A stretch of DNA of 64,000 nt from Schauerella aestuarii (GTDB taxonomy: Bacteria > Pseudomonadota > Gammaproteobacteria > Burkholderiales > Burkholderiaceae_B): NCBI RefSeq assembly GCF_009866805.1, contig NZ_SIZW01000043.1, positions 310,001 to 374,000 of the forward strand. Direction: 5' to 3'. The notes under the pieces are model-generated. The model was not told the origin of the DNA and did no database searches. It worked only from the letters and a program-made list of their open reading frames with translations. A program made the position numbers and the translations under genes. Below, in pieces: positions 18,561 to 31,036 of this stretch (positions are counted from its first letter, which is position 1; every line of letters starts with the position of its first letter).

Positions 18561-19396
18561 TGCGCCACTTCCACCACCCCGGTTTTCTGACCGGCTTCAT
18601 CATCCTGGTCGTGATGACGCTGATCGCATTGCTTGCGCCGTGGATTGCGCCGTACTCGCCGCTGCATACCGATCTGGCCAACACCCTTGCCGTGCCGTCG
18701 GGCGATCATTGGCTGGGCACCGATCAGTACGGCCGCGACATCCTTTCCCGCCTCATCTGGGGCACCAGCATTTCGCTCAAAGTGGCGTTATCGGTGATGG
18801 CGTTATCGCTGACGCTGGGCATGACCATTGGCGCGATGGCGGGCTTTCTCGGTGGATGGATCGAGCGCGTCACCGTATCGATCATCGATATCCTGCTCGC
18901 GTTTCCTGGCTTTCTGTTGGCATTGGCCTTGGTGGCGGCACGCGGATCGTCGCTGGAATCGGTGATCCTGGCCGTGTCGCTGGCGTTCACCCCGCGTGTG
19001 GCGGCGGTGATGCGCGCGGTGGTGCTCACCATTGCGCCGCGGCCGTACATTGAAGCCTCGCACGCCATCGGCATGACGCGCATGCGCATCCTGATCTTTC
19101 ATGTGATCCCCAACAGCCTGCCGCCGGTGATTGTGGTGGCCACAGTCGGTGCAGCCACGGCCATCCTGGGCGAAGCGGGCTTGAGCTTTCTGGGCCTGGG
19201 GGTACAGCCGCCCACCCCAACCTGGGGCAACGTGATCGCCGATGGGCAAAGCTTCCTGCAATCCAACCCCATCATCTCGCTGTCGGCCGGCTTCTGTATC
19301 GCCATGATGGTGATTGCCCTGAATCTGTTGGGTGACGGCCTGCGCGACACGCTCGATCCGCAGATGCGCAAAACCTCCAACGCAAAGATGATGTGA
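18560..19396 (+). CDS. ABC importer permease, DppC/OppC type
   Basis: A 278-residue permease with six predicted membrane helices. WLGTDQYGRDILSRLIWGTS is the diagnostic DppC/OppC loop, and GMTRMRILIFHVIPNSLPPV is the EAA coupling motif. Its ATG overlaps the dppB-like stop (TAATG), so expression is coupled. It is the second channel subunit of the importer. Confidence 0.93.
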   Translation: MRHFHHPGFLTGFIILVVMTLIALLAPWIAPYSPLHTDLANTLAVPSGDHWLGTDQYGRDILSRLIWGTSISLKVALSVMALSLTLGMTIGAMAGFLGGWIERVTVSIIDILLAFPGFLLALALVAARGSSLESVILAVSLAFTPRVAAVMRAVVLTIAPRPYIEASHAIGMTRMRILIFHVIPNSLPPVIVVATVGAATAILGEAGLSFLGLGVQPPTPTWGNVIADGQSFLQSNPIISLSAGFCIAMMVIALNLLGDGLRDTLDPQMRKTSNAKMM

Positions 19397-19403
19397 GACC
19401 ACG

Positions 19404-20486
19404 ATGACGACTGCATCATTGCAATCTGCCTATGCGGCAGCAACAGCGGCAGCGATACCCCCGCCGGCGCCCCAAACGCGCAACCCGCATCGCGTGCTCG
19501 ACATTTTCGGACTCACCACGGCCTTTCCTGGCGACGGCCGTGCGATCACGGTGGTCGACGAAGTGTCGTTATGGGTCGAACCCGGCAAGACGCTTGCCGT
19601 GGTGGGCGAGTCCGGCTCCGGCAAATCGATGACGTTTCTGTCTGCGCTCGGGCTGGTCGCGGCACCCGGCAAGGTGGTGGCGGGCAAGGTCATTCTCGAC
19701 GGCCACAGCCTCACCTCGTTGCCGGCGTCCGAGTTGCGCTTGTTGCGGGGCAAAGTGATCTCGATGGTATTTCAGGATCCGTTGACGGCACTCAATCCCG
19801 TATTCACGATCGGCCAGCAGTTGATCGAGGTGATCCGCGCGCATGAGTCGGTGGGCCGGCGCGAGGCGCGCGAGCGTGCTGTCGCCTTGCTCACACGGGT
19901 GCAGATTCCCGATCCCAGCCGCCGCATCGACGATTACCCCCATCAATTGTCGGGCGGCATGCGTCAACGCGTGCTGATCGCGATGGCGATCGCACTCGAG
20001 CCCAAAGTGCTGATCGCCGATGAGCCCACCACCGCGCTGGACGTGACCGTACAGGCGCAGATTCTCGATCTGCTGGCCGACATCCAGCGCGAGACGGGCA
20101 TGGGTGTGGTGCTGATCACCCACGATCTTGGGCTCGTCGCGAAATATGCCGATCGTGTTGCGGTGATGTATGCGGGCAGGGTGGTCGAGGCCGGCACGCG
20201 CGACGATATCTTTCGCCGCGCCAAGCATCCCTACACGCATGCGCTCTTTCGCAGCATCCCGCGGCTCGATTCGGTTGCGGGCGAGGATCTGCCGGCCATT
20301 GAAGGCGCGCCGCCCAACGTGGCGGATCTGCCGCCGGGATGCGCCTTCGAGCCGCGCTGTTTTCATGGCGGTGGCCGCGACGATTGCCGCCGCATCAAAC
20401 CCTTGTCTGAAGTGACGGACAACCCCGAACACCGCAGCACCTGTTTGCACTGGCGCACACTGCCCATTCTGGTCGTGGAGGATTGA
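19404..20486 (+). CDS. ABC importer ATPase, DppD/OppD type
   Basis: A 360-residue ATPase: Walker A GESGSGKS, signature [14 protein letters not shown], Walker [12 protein letters not shown] and switch His in [17 protein letters not shown]. The C-terminal oligo/dipeptide extension has [14 protein letters not shown]. The first 30 residues are an Ala-rich extension, so the true start may be slightly later. It energises import together with the following ATPase, whose ATG overlaps its stop (TGATG). Confidence 0.92.
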   Translation: MTTASLQSAYAAATAAAIPPPAPQTRNPHRVLDIFGLTTAFPGDGRAITVVDEVSLWVEPGKTLAVVGESGSGKSMTFLSALGLVAAPGKVVAGKVILDGHSLTSLPASELRLLRGKVISMVFQDPLTALNPVFTIGQQLIEVIRAHESVGRREARERAVALLTRVQIPDPSRRIDDYPHQLSGGMRQRVLIAMAIALEPKVLIADEPTTALDVTVQAQILDLLADIQRETGMGVVLITHDLGLVAKYADRVAVMYAGRVVEAGTRDDIFRRAKHPYTHALFRSIPRLDSVAGEDLPAIEGAPPNVADLPPGCAFEPRCFHGGGRDDCRRIKPLSEVTDNPEHRSTCLHWRTLPILVVED

Positions 20487-21574
20487 TGGCTGCTACCGAC
20501 ACACTTCTCAAGGTCGTCGATCTGCGCAAGACATTCGGCGCACAAGGCGGGCTCTTCACGCGGCAACGCAAGGCCGTGCACGCCGTCGATGGCGTGTCGT
20601 TCACGCTGCGCGCGGGCGAAACACTGGGACTGGTCGGCGAAAGCGGCAGCGGCAAGAGCACGCTCGGCCGGCTGATCCTGCGGCTGATCGATCCCACGTC
20701 CGGCTCGGTGCGCCTGGACGGCCAGGAAATCACCACGCTCAAGCCCGCTGCGGTGCGCGCCATGCGCAGCGATATCCAGATGGTGTTTCAAGACCCCTAT
20801 GGATCGCTCGATCCGCGCATGAGCATCGGCGCCACGCTGGCCGAGCCGTTGAAAGTGCACGGCCTGTACAACGCAGATTCGCCCGCCCTCATCCGCGACA
20901 TCATGCTGCGCGTGGGGCTCAATCCCGATCATGCAAGCCGCTATCCGCATCAGTTTTCAGGCGGGCAACGCCAGCGTATCGGCATCGCGCGCGCGCTCAC
21001 GCTCAATCCCAAGATTCTGGTGCTCGATGAGCCGGTCTCGGCGCTCGACGTCTCGATCCAGGCGCAGATCATCAACCTGCTCAAGAAGCTGCAGCGCGAA
21101 CGCAATCTGTCGTATCTCTTCATCGCGCACGATCTGGCGGTGGTGCGGCACGTGAGCGATCGCGTGGCGGTGATGTACCTGGGCAAGATCGTCGAGCTCG
21201 CCGATCGCGACACGCTATATACCCGGCCGGCCCATCCCTATACCGAGTCGTTGCTGTCTGCCGTGCCGCATCCCGATCCGTACGACGATCGCGCCAAAAA
21301 GCCGGCGATCGCCATCGGTGAGATCGGCTCGGCCACCCAGTTGCCTTCCGGCTGCCGCTTTCATCCGCGGTGCTTTCGAGCCCGCATGCTGGCCGCCGAA
21401 GGCGGCGCGCGTGCCGACATCGCCCACGATCCCGCCGGCATTGCCGTGCCGGGCTTGTGTGCCAATGAAGATCCACCCTTGCGCGCGCATCGTGCCGGTG
21501 CGGTGGCTTGTCACTTTCCGGACACGGCGGTTTTGCACCGCATGCCCCTCACATCACTGAATCGGGATCATTGA
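20486..21574 (+). CDS. ABC importer ATPase, DppF/OppF type
   Basis: A 362-residue ATPase with Walker [15 protein letters not shown], signature FSGGQRQRIGIARA, Walker B LVLDEPVSALDVS and LFIAHDLAVVRHVSDRV. The C-terminal peptide-transporter domain includes LPSGCRFHPRCF. ATG 20486 is preferred to an overlapping TTG. It is the second nucleotide-binding subunit of the importer. The second isochorismatase gene starts 2 nt after its stop, which binds transport and hydrolysis into one operon. Confidence 0.93.
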   Translation: MAATDTLLKVVDLRKTFGAQGGLFTRQRKAVHAVDGVSFTLRAGETLGLVGESGSGKSTLGRLILRLIDPTSGSVRLDGQEITTLKPAAVRAMRSDIQMVFQDPYGSLDPRMSIGATLAEPLKVHGLYNADSPALIRDIMLRVGLNPDHASRYPHQFSGGQRQRIGIARALTLNPKILVLDEPVSALDVSIQAQIINLLKKLQRERNLSYLFIAHDLAVVRHVSDRVAVMYLGKIVELADRDTLYTRPAHPYTESLLSAVPHPDPYDDRAKKPAIAIGEIGSATQLPSGCRFHPRCFRARMLAAEGGARADIAHDPAGIAVPGLCANEDPPLRAHRAGAVACHFPDTAVLHRMPLTSLNRDH

Positions 21575-21576
21575 TC

Positions 21577-22218
21577 ATGGCTTTCTTGAGCGAAGACTTG
21601 AAGTCCAACTATGCCGGCCTGTATGAAACCCGCACGGGTTTCGGCAAGAGCGCAGCGGTGCTGTCCATCGACTTCATCGATTTCTACACCGTACCCGGCG
21701 CGCCGTTCTACGGTCAGGGCGTGGTCGACGCCGTGGTGCAAAGCGCGCCGTTGTATGCGGCTGCCCGCACGGCGGGTATGCCGGTGATCTACACCAATGT
21801 GCTGTACGACAAGACCGCGTCGCAAGGCGGGATGTTCGTGCGCAAGGTGCCGGCGCTGCGCCGCTTCGTGGCCGATGAGCCGCTCACGCGCTTCGATGCG
21901 CGCATCGCGCCGCAACCGGACGACCTGGTGATCACCAAGCACCACTCGTCTGCATTCTTCGGCACGCCGTTGAGTACGATGCTGCGGGCGATGGGGCACG
22001 ACACCGTGATCATCACGGGCTGCTCGACCAGTGGCTGCGTGCGTGCAACGGCAGTGGACGCCGTCTCCAACGGATTTCACGTGATCGTGCCGGCCGAATG
22101 CGCCGGCGACCGGCATCAGGCACCGCACGATGCCGCGCTCTTCGACATCAACGCCAAGTACGGCGACGTGATGCCGGTGGGCGAAGTGCTGCAATACATC
22201 AATGGTGTCAGGGCGTAG
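21577..22218 (+). CDS. Isochorismatase-family cysteine hydrolase, paralogue 2
   Basis: A 213-residue hydrolase with triad Asp (LSIDFIDFYT), Lys (VITKHHSSAFFGT) and Cys (ITGCSTSGCVRATAVDA). These stretches closely parallel the divergent gene at 15158-15796 (HASAFFGT and GCTTSGCVRAAAVDA), so the two are paralogues in the N-carbamoylsarcosine amidase-like branch. It probably hydrolyses an amide or carbamoyl group of the compound brought in by the adjoining importer (inference from position). The ATG at 21577 follows the ATPase stop by 2 nt; an upstream extension inside the ATPase gene is rejected. Confidence 0.85.
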   Translation: MAFLSEDLKSNYAGLYETRTGFGKSAAVLSIDFIDFYTVPGAPFYGQGVVDAVVQSAPLYAAARTAGMPVIYTNVLYDKTASQGGMFVRKVPALRRFVADEPLTRFDARIAPQPDDLVITKHHSSAFFGTPLSTMLRAMGHDTVIITGCSTSGCVRATAVDAVSNGFHVIVPAECAGDRHQAPHDAALFDINAKYGDVMPVGEVLQYINGVRA

Positions 22219-22221
22219 TGT

Positions 22222-23316
22222 GTGGGTAATGTGAAACCAGCCGTTCAGTGGGTGATGTTGTGTGTGTTGTCCGGCGCCATGGCGTTCGGGCTTGTGCGGC
22301 TGGGCTTCGGCGCTGGCGTGCTGGTGGGGCCGATGCTGGTGGCGATGGCATTCGGCCTGGCCGGCGGCGGCATCGAAGTGCCGCGCCTGGGCTTCAATCT
22401 GGCGCAGGCCGCCACCGGCGCCGTCATCTCGAGCGCCATCAGCAGCAGCGTGCTGGCCACGGTGGCGGCAAGCTGGTGGCAGATGATGTTGTCCGTCGCG
22501 ATGACGGTGACGTTCGCGGCCCTGATCGGATGGCTGTTGATGCGCCGCGGCAACCTGCCGGGCACCACCGGCACGTGGGGCACGCTGCCGGGGGCGGCCC
22601 CCGCCATGATTGCGCTGGCCGATGAATACGGCGGTGACGCGCGCATGGTGGCCGTCATGCAATACCTGCGCGTGGTGCTGGTGGTGGGCTCTGGGTCGAT
22701 CGTGGTGCACGCGCTGGCGGGCCAGTTGAGCGGCCGGATCACGATGGTGCCGCCGATGATGAATCTCGCCCGGCATGACCCGCAGCTATGGGATATCGCC
22801 GCTACGATCGTTGTGGTGGCGATCGGCGCCTACGTGGGCATGGCCACGCGGGTGCTGGCGGGCGCGATTCTGGTGCCGCTTTTCCTGGGCGCGATACTGG
22901 GTGTGTCCGGCATCGCCGTGATGGCCGTGCACGACCTGCTGCTGGCGTTGGCCTTCGCCACGATCGGAGCGACCATCGGACTGAAGTTCCGGCGCGATCT
23001 GGCGCGTCCGCTGATGCGCGCACTGCCCACCATGCTGCTCGCGGTGGTTGGGTTGATGCTCTTGTGCGGGGTCTCGGCCTGGGTGCTCACACTGATCATG
23101 CCTATCGATGGCGTTACGGCTTATTTGGCGACCACGCCGGGTGGGCTCGACTCGGTGGCGGTGATCGCGCTGGGTGCGCATGCCGATCTGGCGTTCATCA
23201 CTGCGTTGCAGACCCTGCGGCTTTTCGCGGTCGTGATTGTTGGCCCCATCATCGCGCGTCGTTTGTCGCACCGGCACACGGCACGCATCAGCCGCCAAGC
23301 CGCGTCGTCTTTGTAG
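22222..23316 (+). CDS. AbrB-family integral membrane protein
   Basis: A 364-residue hydrophobic protein with about ten membrane segments in two similar halves. The glycine-rich repeat LGFGAGVLVGPMLVAMAFGL, AATGAVISSAIS and the final TPGGLDSVAVIALGAHADL are the AbrB-type signature of the family sometimes misnamed ammonia monooxygenase. Function is poorly known; a transport role is presumed. It has a GTG start 3 nt after the amidase stop, so it is the last gene of the importer operon and may be an alternative uptake or efflux route for the same compound. Confidence 0.8.
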   Translation: MGNVKPAVQWVMLCVLSGAMAFGLVRLGFGAGVLVGPMLVAMAFGLAGGGIEVPRLGFNLAQAATGAVISSAISSSVLATVAASWWQMMLSVAMTVTFAALIGWLLMRRGNLPGTTGTWGTLPGAAPAMIALADEYGGDARMVAVMQYLRVVLVVGSGSIVVHALAGQLSGRITMVPPMMNLARHDPQLWDIAATIVVVAIGAYVGMATRVLAGAILVPLFLGAILGVSGIAVMAVHDLLLALAFATIGATIGLKFRRDLARPLMRALPTMLLAVVGLMLLCGVSAWVLTLIMPIDGVTAYLATTPGGLDSVAVIALGAHADLAFITALQTLRLFAVVIVGPIIARRLSHRHTARISRQAASSL

Positions 23317-23452
23317 CGCAACGGCGGATCCACGACCGGGGGCAGCGTACCGCCTAAAATGCGCAATGCGACGAGCAATGCGCTTCGCGCTGCGTGCACC
23401 GATGACCGTGGCGAGTGGACGAGCAAGACGAGCGCGCTAAGCAGGGGACAAC

Positions 23453-24178
23453 ATGCTGGAAGAGTTCTTTTCGAATAATCAGAAGACGACGACGCCGCTC
23501 AAGACCGATGAGCTGCTCGAAGCGTTGCGCACCATGATCGTCGACGGCACGTTGGCGCCGGGCAGCAAGTTGCGCGAGGTGGATCTGGCCGCGCAATTTG
23601 CGTTGTCGCGCACGCCGGTGCGCGAGGCCCTGGTGGCGCTCGAACGCGAAGGCATGGTGACTTATGCGCTCAATCGCGGCTTTCGGGTCAGGCAATTCAG
23701 CCGGCAGGATCTGTATGAGGCGTACGAGATGCGCGCCTTGCTCGAAGGCTATGCCTGCGGCGTGGTCGCGCAGCAGGGTTTGCCGTATGCGGCAATCGCC
23801 GAGTTGCGCGGGTGTGTGGATGCCGTCGATGCGTTGCTGGCTGCCGATCTCGACGCGCATGCGCTGGCGCAATGGCGCGAATTGAATATCCGCTTTCATG
23901 CCTTGCTGATGGCGCAGGCGCCGGGTGGCTTGCTGGAGCGCACCCATCGCAGCATCGGCCGCATGCCGCGCGTGCACGACGTGGTCGGTGCCACGGCCGA
24001 TCAGCCGCAAATCCGCGCCAGGATGCAGCGCTACAACGAAGAGCACGCGCGCATTCTCGAGGCGGTGGTGCAACGCCACAGCGGCCGCGCCGAGTTTCTG
24101 ATGCGCGAACACATCATGCAGGCCTGCGCGCTGTTGGGCGGCGCCATGCCGCCGCGGGTTGCGCCCGTGACGGGGTGA
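23453..24178 (+). CDS. GntR-family regulator, FCD (FadR-like) subfamily
   Basis: A 241-residue regulator. The winged helix covers about residues 20-88 (GSKLREVDLAAQFALSRTPV then REALVALEREGMV), followed by an alpha-helical FCD effector domain beginning QDLYEAYEMRALLEGYACG. FCD proteins usually sense small organic acids, often through a metal bound by His/Asp residues. Lying at the end of the uptake cluster, it is the likely repressor acting at the TTGCATGC sites at 15829, 15987, 16006 and 25255. About 135 bp separate it from the AbrB gene, with no strong terminator seen. Confidence 0.9.
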   Translation: MLEEFFSNNQKTTTPLKTDELLEALRTMIVDGTLAPGSKLREVDLAAQFALSRTPVREALVALEREGMVTYALNRGFRVRQFSRQDLYEAYEMRALLEGYACGVVAQQGLPYAAIAELRGCVDAVDALLAADLDAHALAQWRELNIRFHALLMAQAPGGLLERTHRSIGRMPRVHDVVGATADQPQIRARMQRYNEEHARILEAVVQRHSGRAEFLMREHIMQACALLGGAMPPRVAPVTG

Positions 24179-24192
24179 TCGCCGCCGCGCCG

Positions 24193-25092
24193 TCACGCAT
24201 CGGTCATTAGCGCCGCCTCGGCACGCTGAAGCGTGTCCAGTGCGATCACCAGACGCCTTCGCAGGGCATCGCTTACCGGCACGAAAGGCAGGCGAACATC
24301 GGCAGCGAGGTGCCCCGTCTCGGCCAGTAGCGCCTTCAGCGGCGATGGATTGGGTTCGGCAAACAGCAGTTGCGTGATCGGGTGCAAGGCAACGGCAATC
24401 TGTCTGGCGCGTGCCAGTTCGCCCTGGCGCAGCAGGTTGTGCATCCGGACGTGCCAGTGCGGCAGGATGTGCGCCGACGCGGCGATCGTGCCGTGCGCGC
24501 CCAGGCACAGTGCCGAGAAGTTCATGCCATCGTCACCAGACAACACCTGCAACGGCGTGTCGTGAATCAGACGAAGCATGCGCGCGATATCCCCGCCGCA
24601 TTCCTTGATGCCCACCACGCAGCCTTGTTGCGCCAAGGTCTGCAATGTCTCCACCTCGACGGTTACGCCGGTGCGGTAGGGAATGCTGTAGACGATGATG
24701 GGCGCGTGCGGTGCTGCGTCGGCGACCGCTTCGAAGTGCTTCTGCACGCCGAGTTGGGTGGGCCGCACATAGCTGGGTGGCGTCACGAGCAAGCCATCGG
24801 GGTGCAGTGCTGCAAGCGTCGTCGCTTGATGCGCCGCCGCGGCGGTGGAGGCGCTCGACACACCCAGAACGACAGGCAGGTGGGGTGCTGCGTGGCGCAG
24901 GGTATCGAACACTGCAGCCTGTTCGTCCATGGAGAGCAGGGCGCCTTCGCCGGTTGTGGCGCCGGCCACAAAGCCGGATATGCCGGCAGCCGTTAGATAA
25001 CGGGCCAGCCGCGTCAGCGCGGCGTGATCGATCGCATCGTCCCGAAACGGGGTCACGATGGGGATCCAGATACCTTCAAGATGTAGGGGCAT
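24193..25092 (-). CDS. DapA/NanA-family class I aldolase (dihydrodipicolinate synthase-like)
   Basis: A 299-residue TIM-barrel aldolase. IWIPIVTPFRDDAIDHAAL is the family N-terminus and GATTGEGALLSMDEQ is the substrate-carboxylate loop (GTTGE-type). The catalytic Tyr is in IIVYSIPYRTG and the Schiff-base Lys in CVVGIKECGGDI. ATG 25092 has GAGG about 9 nt upstream and begins the barrel; the longer frame lacks support. It is convergent with the GntR gene, so it is probably a catabolic aldolase or hydratase of the same pathway, not the lysine-biosynthetic DapA. A candidate operator at 25255-25262 lies upstream of it. Confidence 0.85.
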   Translation of the reverse strand: MPLHLEGIWIPIVTPFRDDAIDHAALTRLARYLTAAGISGFVAGATTGEGALLSMDEQAAVFDTLRHAAPHLPVVLGVSSASTAAAAHQATTLAALHPDGLLVTPPSYVRPTQLGVQKHFEAVADAAPHAPIIVYSIPYRTGVTVEVETLQTLAQQGCVVGIKECGGDIARMLRLIHDTPLQVLSGDDGMNFSALCLGAHGTIAASAHILPHWHVRMHNLLRQGELARARQIAVALHPITQLLFAEPNPSPLKALLAETGHLAADVRLPFVPVSDALRRRLVIALDTLQRAEAALMTDA

Positions 25093-25254
25093 GGTGCGCC
25101 TCGATAAGTGAACGATTAATGAACCGTCCCTTCCGGCAGTACCGGATCGAGGCAAAAATCAAGCGTGTGGCTTAACTGTTCGTCCCGTCCGGCTTCCGCC
25201 CGACGGGACATGACGTCCCCGTCAGCGGAGAAGTCGTTTTTTGGATTTCAATCC

Positions 25255-25262
25255 TTGCATGC
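25255..25262. promoter_or_regulatory. Candidate GntR operator 4 (TTGCATGC)
   Basis: TTGCATGC, flanked CC...CTA, sits about 165 bp upstream of the DapA-family gene on the minus strand. It is the same octamer found in the divergent amidase/importer promoter region. Confidence 0.4.
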
Positions 25263-25386
25263 CTACGCACGAGCACGCGCCCATGCGCCCACTCGCCTCG
25301 GCCGATAGGCAAAGGGGGTGCGCGGAACGGGGGATGGGTGGGTGCATGTGAAGCAGGGAAGATTGAAATCTGATCGAAACCATATC

Positions 25387-25424
25387 ATGCCGCGCGACCG
25401 GCGGGGAGCCCCGCCGCGCGGCAT
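25387..25424 (-). terminator. Long GC hairpin downstream of tal
   Basis: ATGCCGCGCG (25387-25396) and CGCGCGGCAT (25415-25424) are perfect 10-bp inverted arms. An inner GCGGGG/CCCCGC stem (25401-25406, 25409-25414) closes on AG, with ACCG bulged on one side. It begins about 20 bp past the tal stop. It has no T-run on the minus strand, so it may act as an mRNA-end stabiliser or a Rho-assisted stop. Confidence 0.55.
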
Positions 25425-25444
25425 GGCGGTTACCGGATGACGGA

Positions 25445-26398
25445 TCAGCGCCCGGCAGCCGCCTCGATCAAGCCATCGAGCTTGATGGCGTCGGCCACGA
25501 ACTGACGAATCCCGGCGGCCAATTTTTCGGTGCCCATGGCATCGTCATTGAGCATCGTGCGGAAGGCCACTTCGTCGCATGCGATCGGGGTGGCGGGCGC
25601 CACGCTGGCCGGGGTGAGCGCCAGCGGCACGTCGCCTTCGGCTTCGGACAGCGCCTTGAGCAGATCGGGGCTGATGGTGAGCAGGTCGCAACCGGCCAGG
25701 GCCAGAATCTGACCCACGTTGCGGAAGCTCGCGCCCATGATTTCGGTCTTGATGCCCAGCGCCTTGTAATACTGATAGATGCGGGTGACGGATTGCACGC
25801 CCGGATCGGCGGCGCCGGCGCGGTCGGCTTCCACCCACTTGGCACCTTCCGACGCCTTGTACCAATCGTAGATGCGGCCGACGAAGGGCGAAATCAATTG
25901 CACCTTGGCATCGGCGCAGGCGATCGCCTGCGGAAGCGCGAACAACAAGGTCATGTTGCAGCGGATGCCTTCGGCTTCCAGCACGCGGGCGGCCTGGATG
26001 CCTTCCCAGGTGGACGCAATCTTGATCAGCACGCGCTCGCGGTCAATGCCGGCGTCGGCGTACAGAGCAATCAGGCGGCGCGCGCGGTCGATATTGGCCT
26101 GGGTGTCGAACGACAGGCGGGCGTCGACTTCAGTCGACACGCGGCCCGGCACGATCTTCAGGATCTCGGTGCCGAAGGCGACCAGCAGGCGGTCGAGCAG
26201 ATCTTCGGTCGATGCGCCCTGGTGCTCGCGCACCACGCGTTCGAGCAGGTGGCGGTAGGCATCCTGCTGGACCGCCTTCAGGATCAGTGAGGGGTTGGTC
26301 GTCGCATCCGTGGGACGAAACAACCGCATGGCCTCGAAGTCGCCCGTATCGGCAACAACGGTGGAGTGGCGGCGCAAAGCATCGAGCTGACTGGACAT
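25445..26398 (-). CDS. tal: Transaldolase
   Basis: A 317-residue TalB-type transaldolase: [19 protein letters not shown] near the N-terminus, the Schiff-base Lys in [13 protein letters not shown], and [18 protein letters not shown]. It transfers a dihydroxyacetone unit between sedoheptulose 7-phosphate and glyceraldehyde 3-phosphate in the cytoplasmic pentose phosphate pathway. ATG 26398 is used; the longer frame would need a TTG at 26416. It is divergent from carA. Confidence 0.96.
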   Translation of the reverse strand: MSSQLDALRRHSTVVADTGDFEAMRLFRPTDATTNPSLILKAVQQDAYRHLLERVVREHQGASTEDLLDRLLVAFGTEILKIVPGRVSTEVDARLSFDTQANIDRARRLIALYADAGIDRERVLIKIASTWEGIQAARVLEAEGIRCNMTLLFALPQAIACADAKVQLISPFVGRIYDWYKASEGAKWVEADRAGAADPGVQSVTRIYQYYKALGIKTEIMGASFRNVGQILALAGCDLLTISPDLLKALSEAEGDVPLALTPASVAPATPIACDEVAFRTMLNDDAMGTEKLAAGIRQFVADAIKLDGLIEAAAGR

Positions 26399-26546
26399 AG
26401 GTTCTGTTTCGATCAACTATTGGAAGGAGCCGGCGGGCCGCGAAACGCGGTTCGGGGCAGTGCCGGACGAGCCCGCTAGCGTATCACTCCAGGCCCTCAT
26501 TCCCCCACCGTTCGCCGGGCTTACAGGTACTTAAAGCCAAAACGGG

Positions 26547-26552
26547 TATAAT
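26547..26552 (+). promoter_or_regulatory. Consensus -10 (TATAAT) upstream of carA
   Basis: A perfect TATAAT about 40 bp before carA. No good -35 is found at 16-18 nt spacing, so it may depend on an activator or tolerate a weak -35. Confidence 0.55.
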
Positions 26553-26593
26553 CGATAGGTTTGATTGTCGATTCTTAATTCCGGGGTGTGACT

Positions 26594-27748
26594 GTGCTGC
26601 CGCAACTTTTTCCCGAGGGAACCAACGGGTTTTCTCCTGCAATCTTGGCTTTGGCGGACGGTACCATCTTTCGGGGAGTGTCCATCGGCGCCGAAGGACA
26701 CACCGTTGCCGAAGTGGTGTTCAACACCGCCATGACCGGCTATCAGGAGATCCTGACCGACCCGAGCTATTCGGGTCAGACGGTCACGCTCACCTATCCG
26801 CATATCGGTAATACCGGCATCAACGACGAAGATACCGAGTCGCGCAAGGTGTTTGCCGCCGGCCTCGTGGTGCGTGACTGCCCGGCGCGCGTGTCGAACT
26901 TCCGCTCGACCAAGTCGCTACCCGAGTACCTGAAAGAGCAGGGTGTGGTTGCCATTTCCGGCATCGATACCCGCAAACTCACCCGTATTCTGCGCGAGAA
27001 GGGCGCCCAAGGCAGCTGCATCCTGGTCGGCATCGATGCCGACCGTGCGGTCGAACTGGCGCGCAGCTTCCCCGGCATGGCCGGGCAAGATCTGGCCAAG
27101 ACCGTGTCGATCACCGAAACGCAAACCTGGACCGACGGCACCTGGCAGTTGGGCGAAGGCTTCACCAAGCCGGCTGAAACCCCGTATCACGTGGTGGCCT
27201 ACGACTTCGGCGTGAAGAGCAATATCCTGCGCCTTCTGGCCGACCGGGGTTGCCGAATCACGCTGGTGCCGGCGCAAACGCCCGCCGCAGAGGTGCTCAA
27301 GCTCTCGCCCGATGGCGTGTTCCTGGCCAACGGCCCCGGCGATCCCGAGCCGTGCGACTACGCCGTGGCCGCCACGCGTACGTTCCTGGAGCAAAAGCTG
27401 CCGGTGTTCGGTATCTGTCTGGGGCACCAGATCCTGGGTCTGGCCGTAGGCGGCAAGACCATCAAGATGAAAACGGGCCACCACGGCGCCAATCATCCGG
27501 TGCAGGATCTCGACAACAAGCGCGTATTCATCACCAGCCAGAACCACGGTTTTGAAGTGGATGCGGCCAGCCTGCCCAGCAACGCGCGCGTCACGCACGT
27601 GTCGTTGTTCGACGGCACGCTGCAAGGATTCGAACTCACGGACCGCCCGGCGTTCTGCTTCCAGGGTCATCCCGAAGCCAGCCCCGGTCCGCACGACATC
27701 ATCGTGTTGTTCGACAAATTCATCAGCCTGATGGCCGGCCAGAAATAA
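26594..27748 (+). CDS. carA: Carbamoyl-phosphate synthase small (glutaminase) subunit
   Basis: A 384-residue class I amidotransferase that hydrolyses glutamine and passes ammonia to CarB for carbamoyl phosphate, feeding pyrimidine and arginine synthesis. The N-terminal half has [17 protein letters not shown] and [17 protein letters not shown]. The glutaminase half has the nucleophile Cys in [13 protein letters not shown] and His/Glu in [11 protein letters not shown]. Two in-frame GTGs are possible. GTG 26594 is preferred because GGGG at 26583-26586 is 7 nt upstream and the resulting MLPQLFPEG resembles Bordetella CarA starts (recalled); GTG 26588 is only 1 nt from GGGG. Confidence 0.95.
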   Translation: MLPQLFPEGTNGFSPAILALADGTIFRGVSIGAEGHTVAEVVFNTAMTGYQEILTDPSYSGQTVTLTYPHIGNTGINDEDTESRKVFAAGLVVRDCPARVSNFRSTKSLPEYLKEQGVVAISGIDTRKLTRILREKGAQGSCILVGIDADRAVELARSFPGMAGQDLAKTVSITETQTWTDGTWQLGEGFTKPAETPYHVVAYDFGVKSNILRLLADRGCRITLVPAQTPAAEVLKLSPDGVFLANGPGDPEPCDYAVAATRTFLEQKLPVFGICLGHQILGLAVGGKTIKMKTGHHGANHPVQDLDNKRVFITSQNHGFEVDAASLPSNARVTHVSLFDGTLQGFELTDRPAFCFQGHPEASPGPHDIIVLFDKFISLMAGQK

Positions 27749-27758
27749 AGATTGCATC

Positions 27759-31001
<3,243 letters not shown>

Positions 31002-31036
31002 ACTGTACGGTAGTACATCGGGTGTAGGAGACCGCG

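Larger units (their letters stand above)
25093..25444. other. Gap between the aldolase and tal genes, with regulatory signals
   Basis: About 350 bp without a plausible gene. It holds a hairpin GTCCCGTC (25182-25189)/GACGGGAC (25202-25209) with an inner GG/CC pair, the TTGCATGC at 25255-25262 upstream of the aldolase, and the long GC hairpin at 25387-25424 behind tal. Confidence 0.5.
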
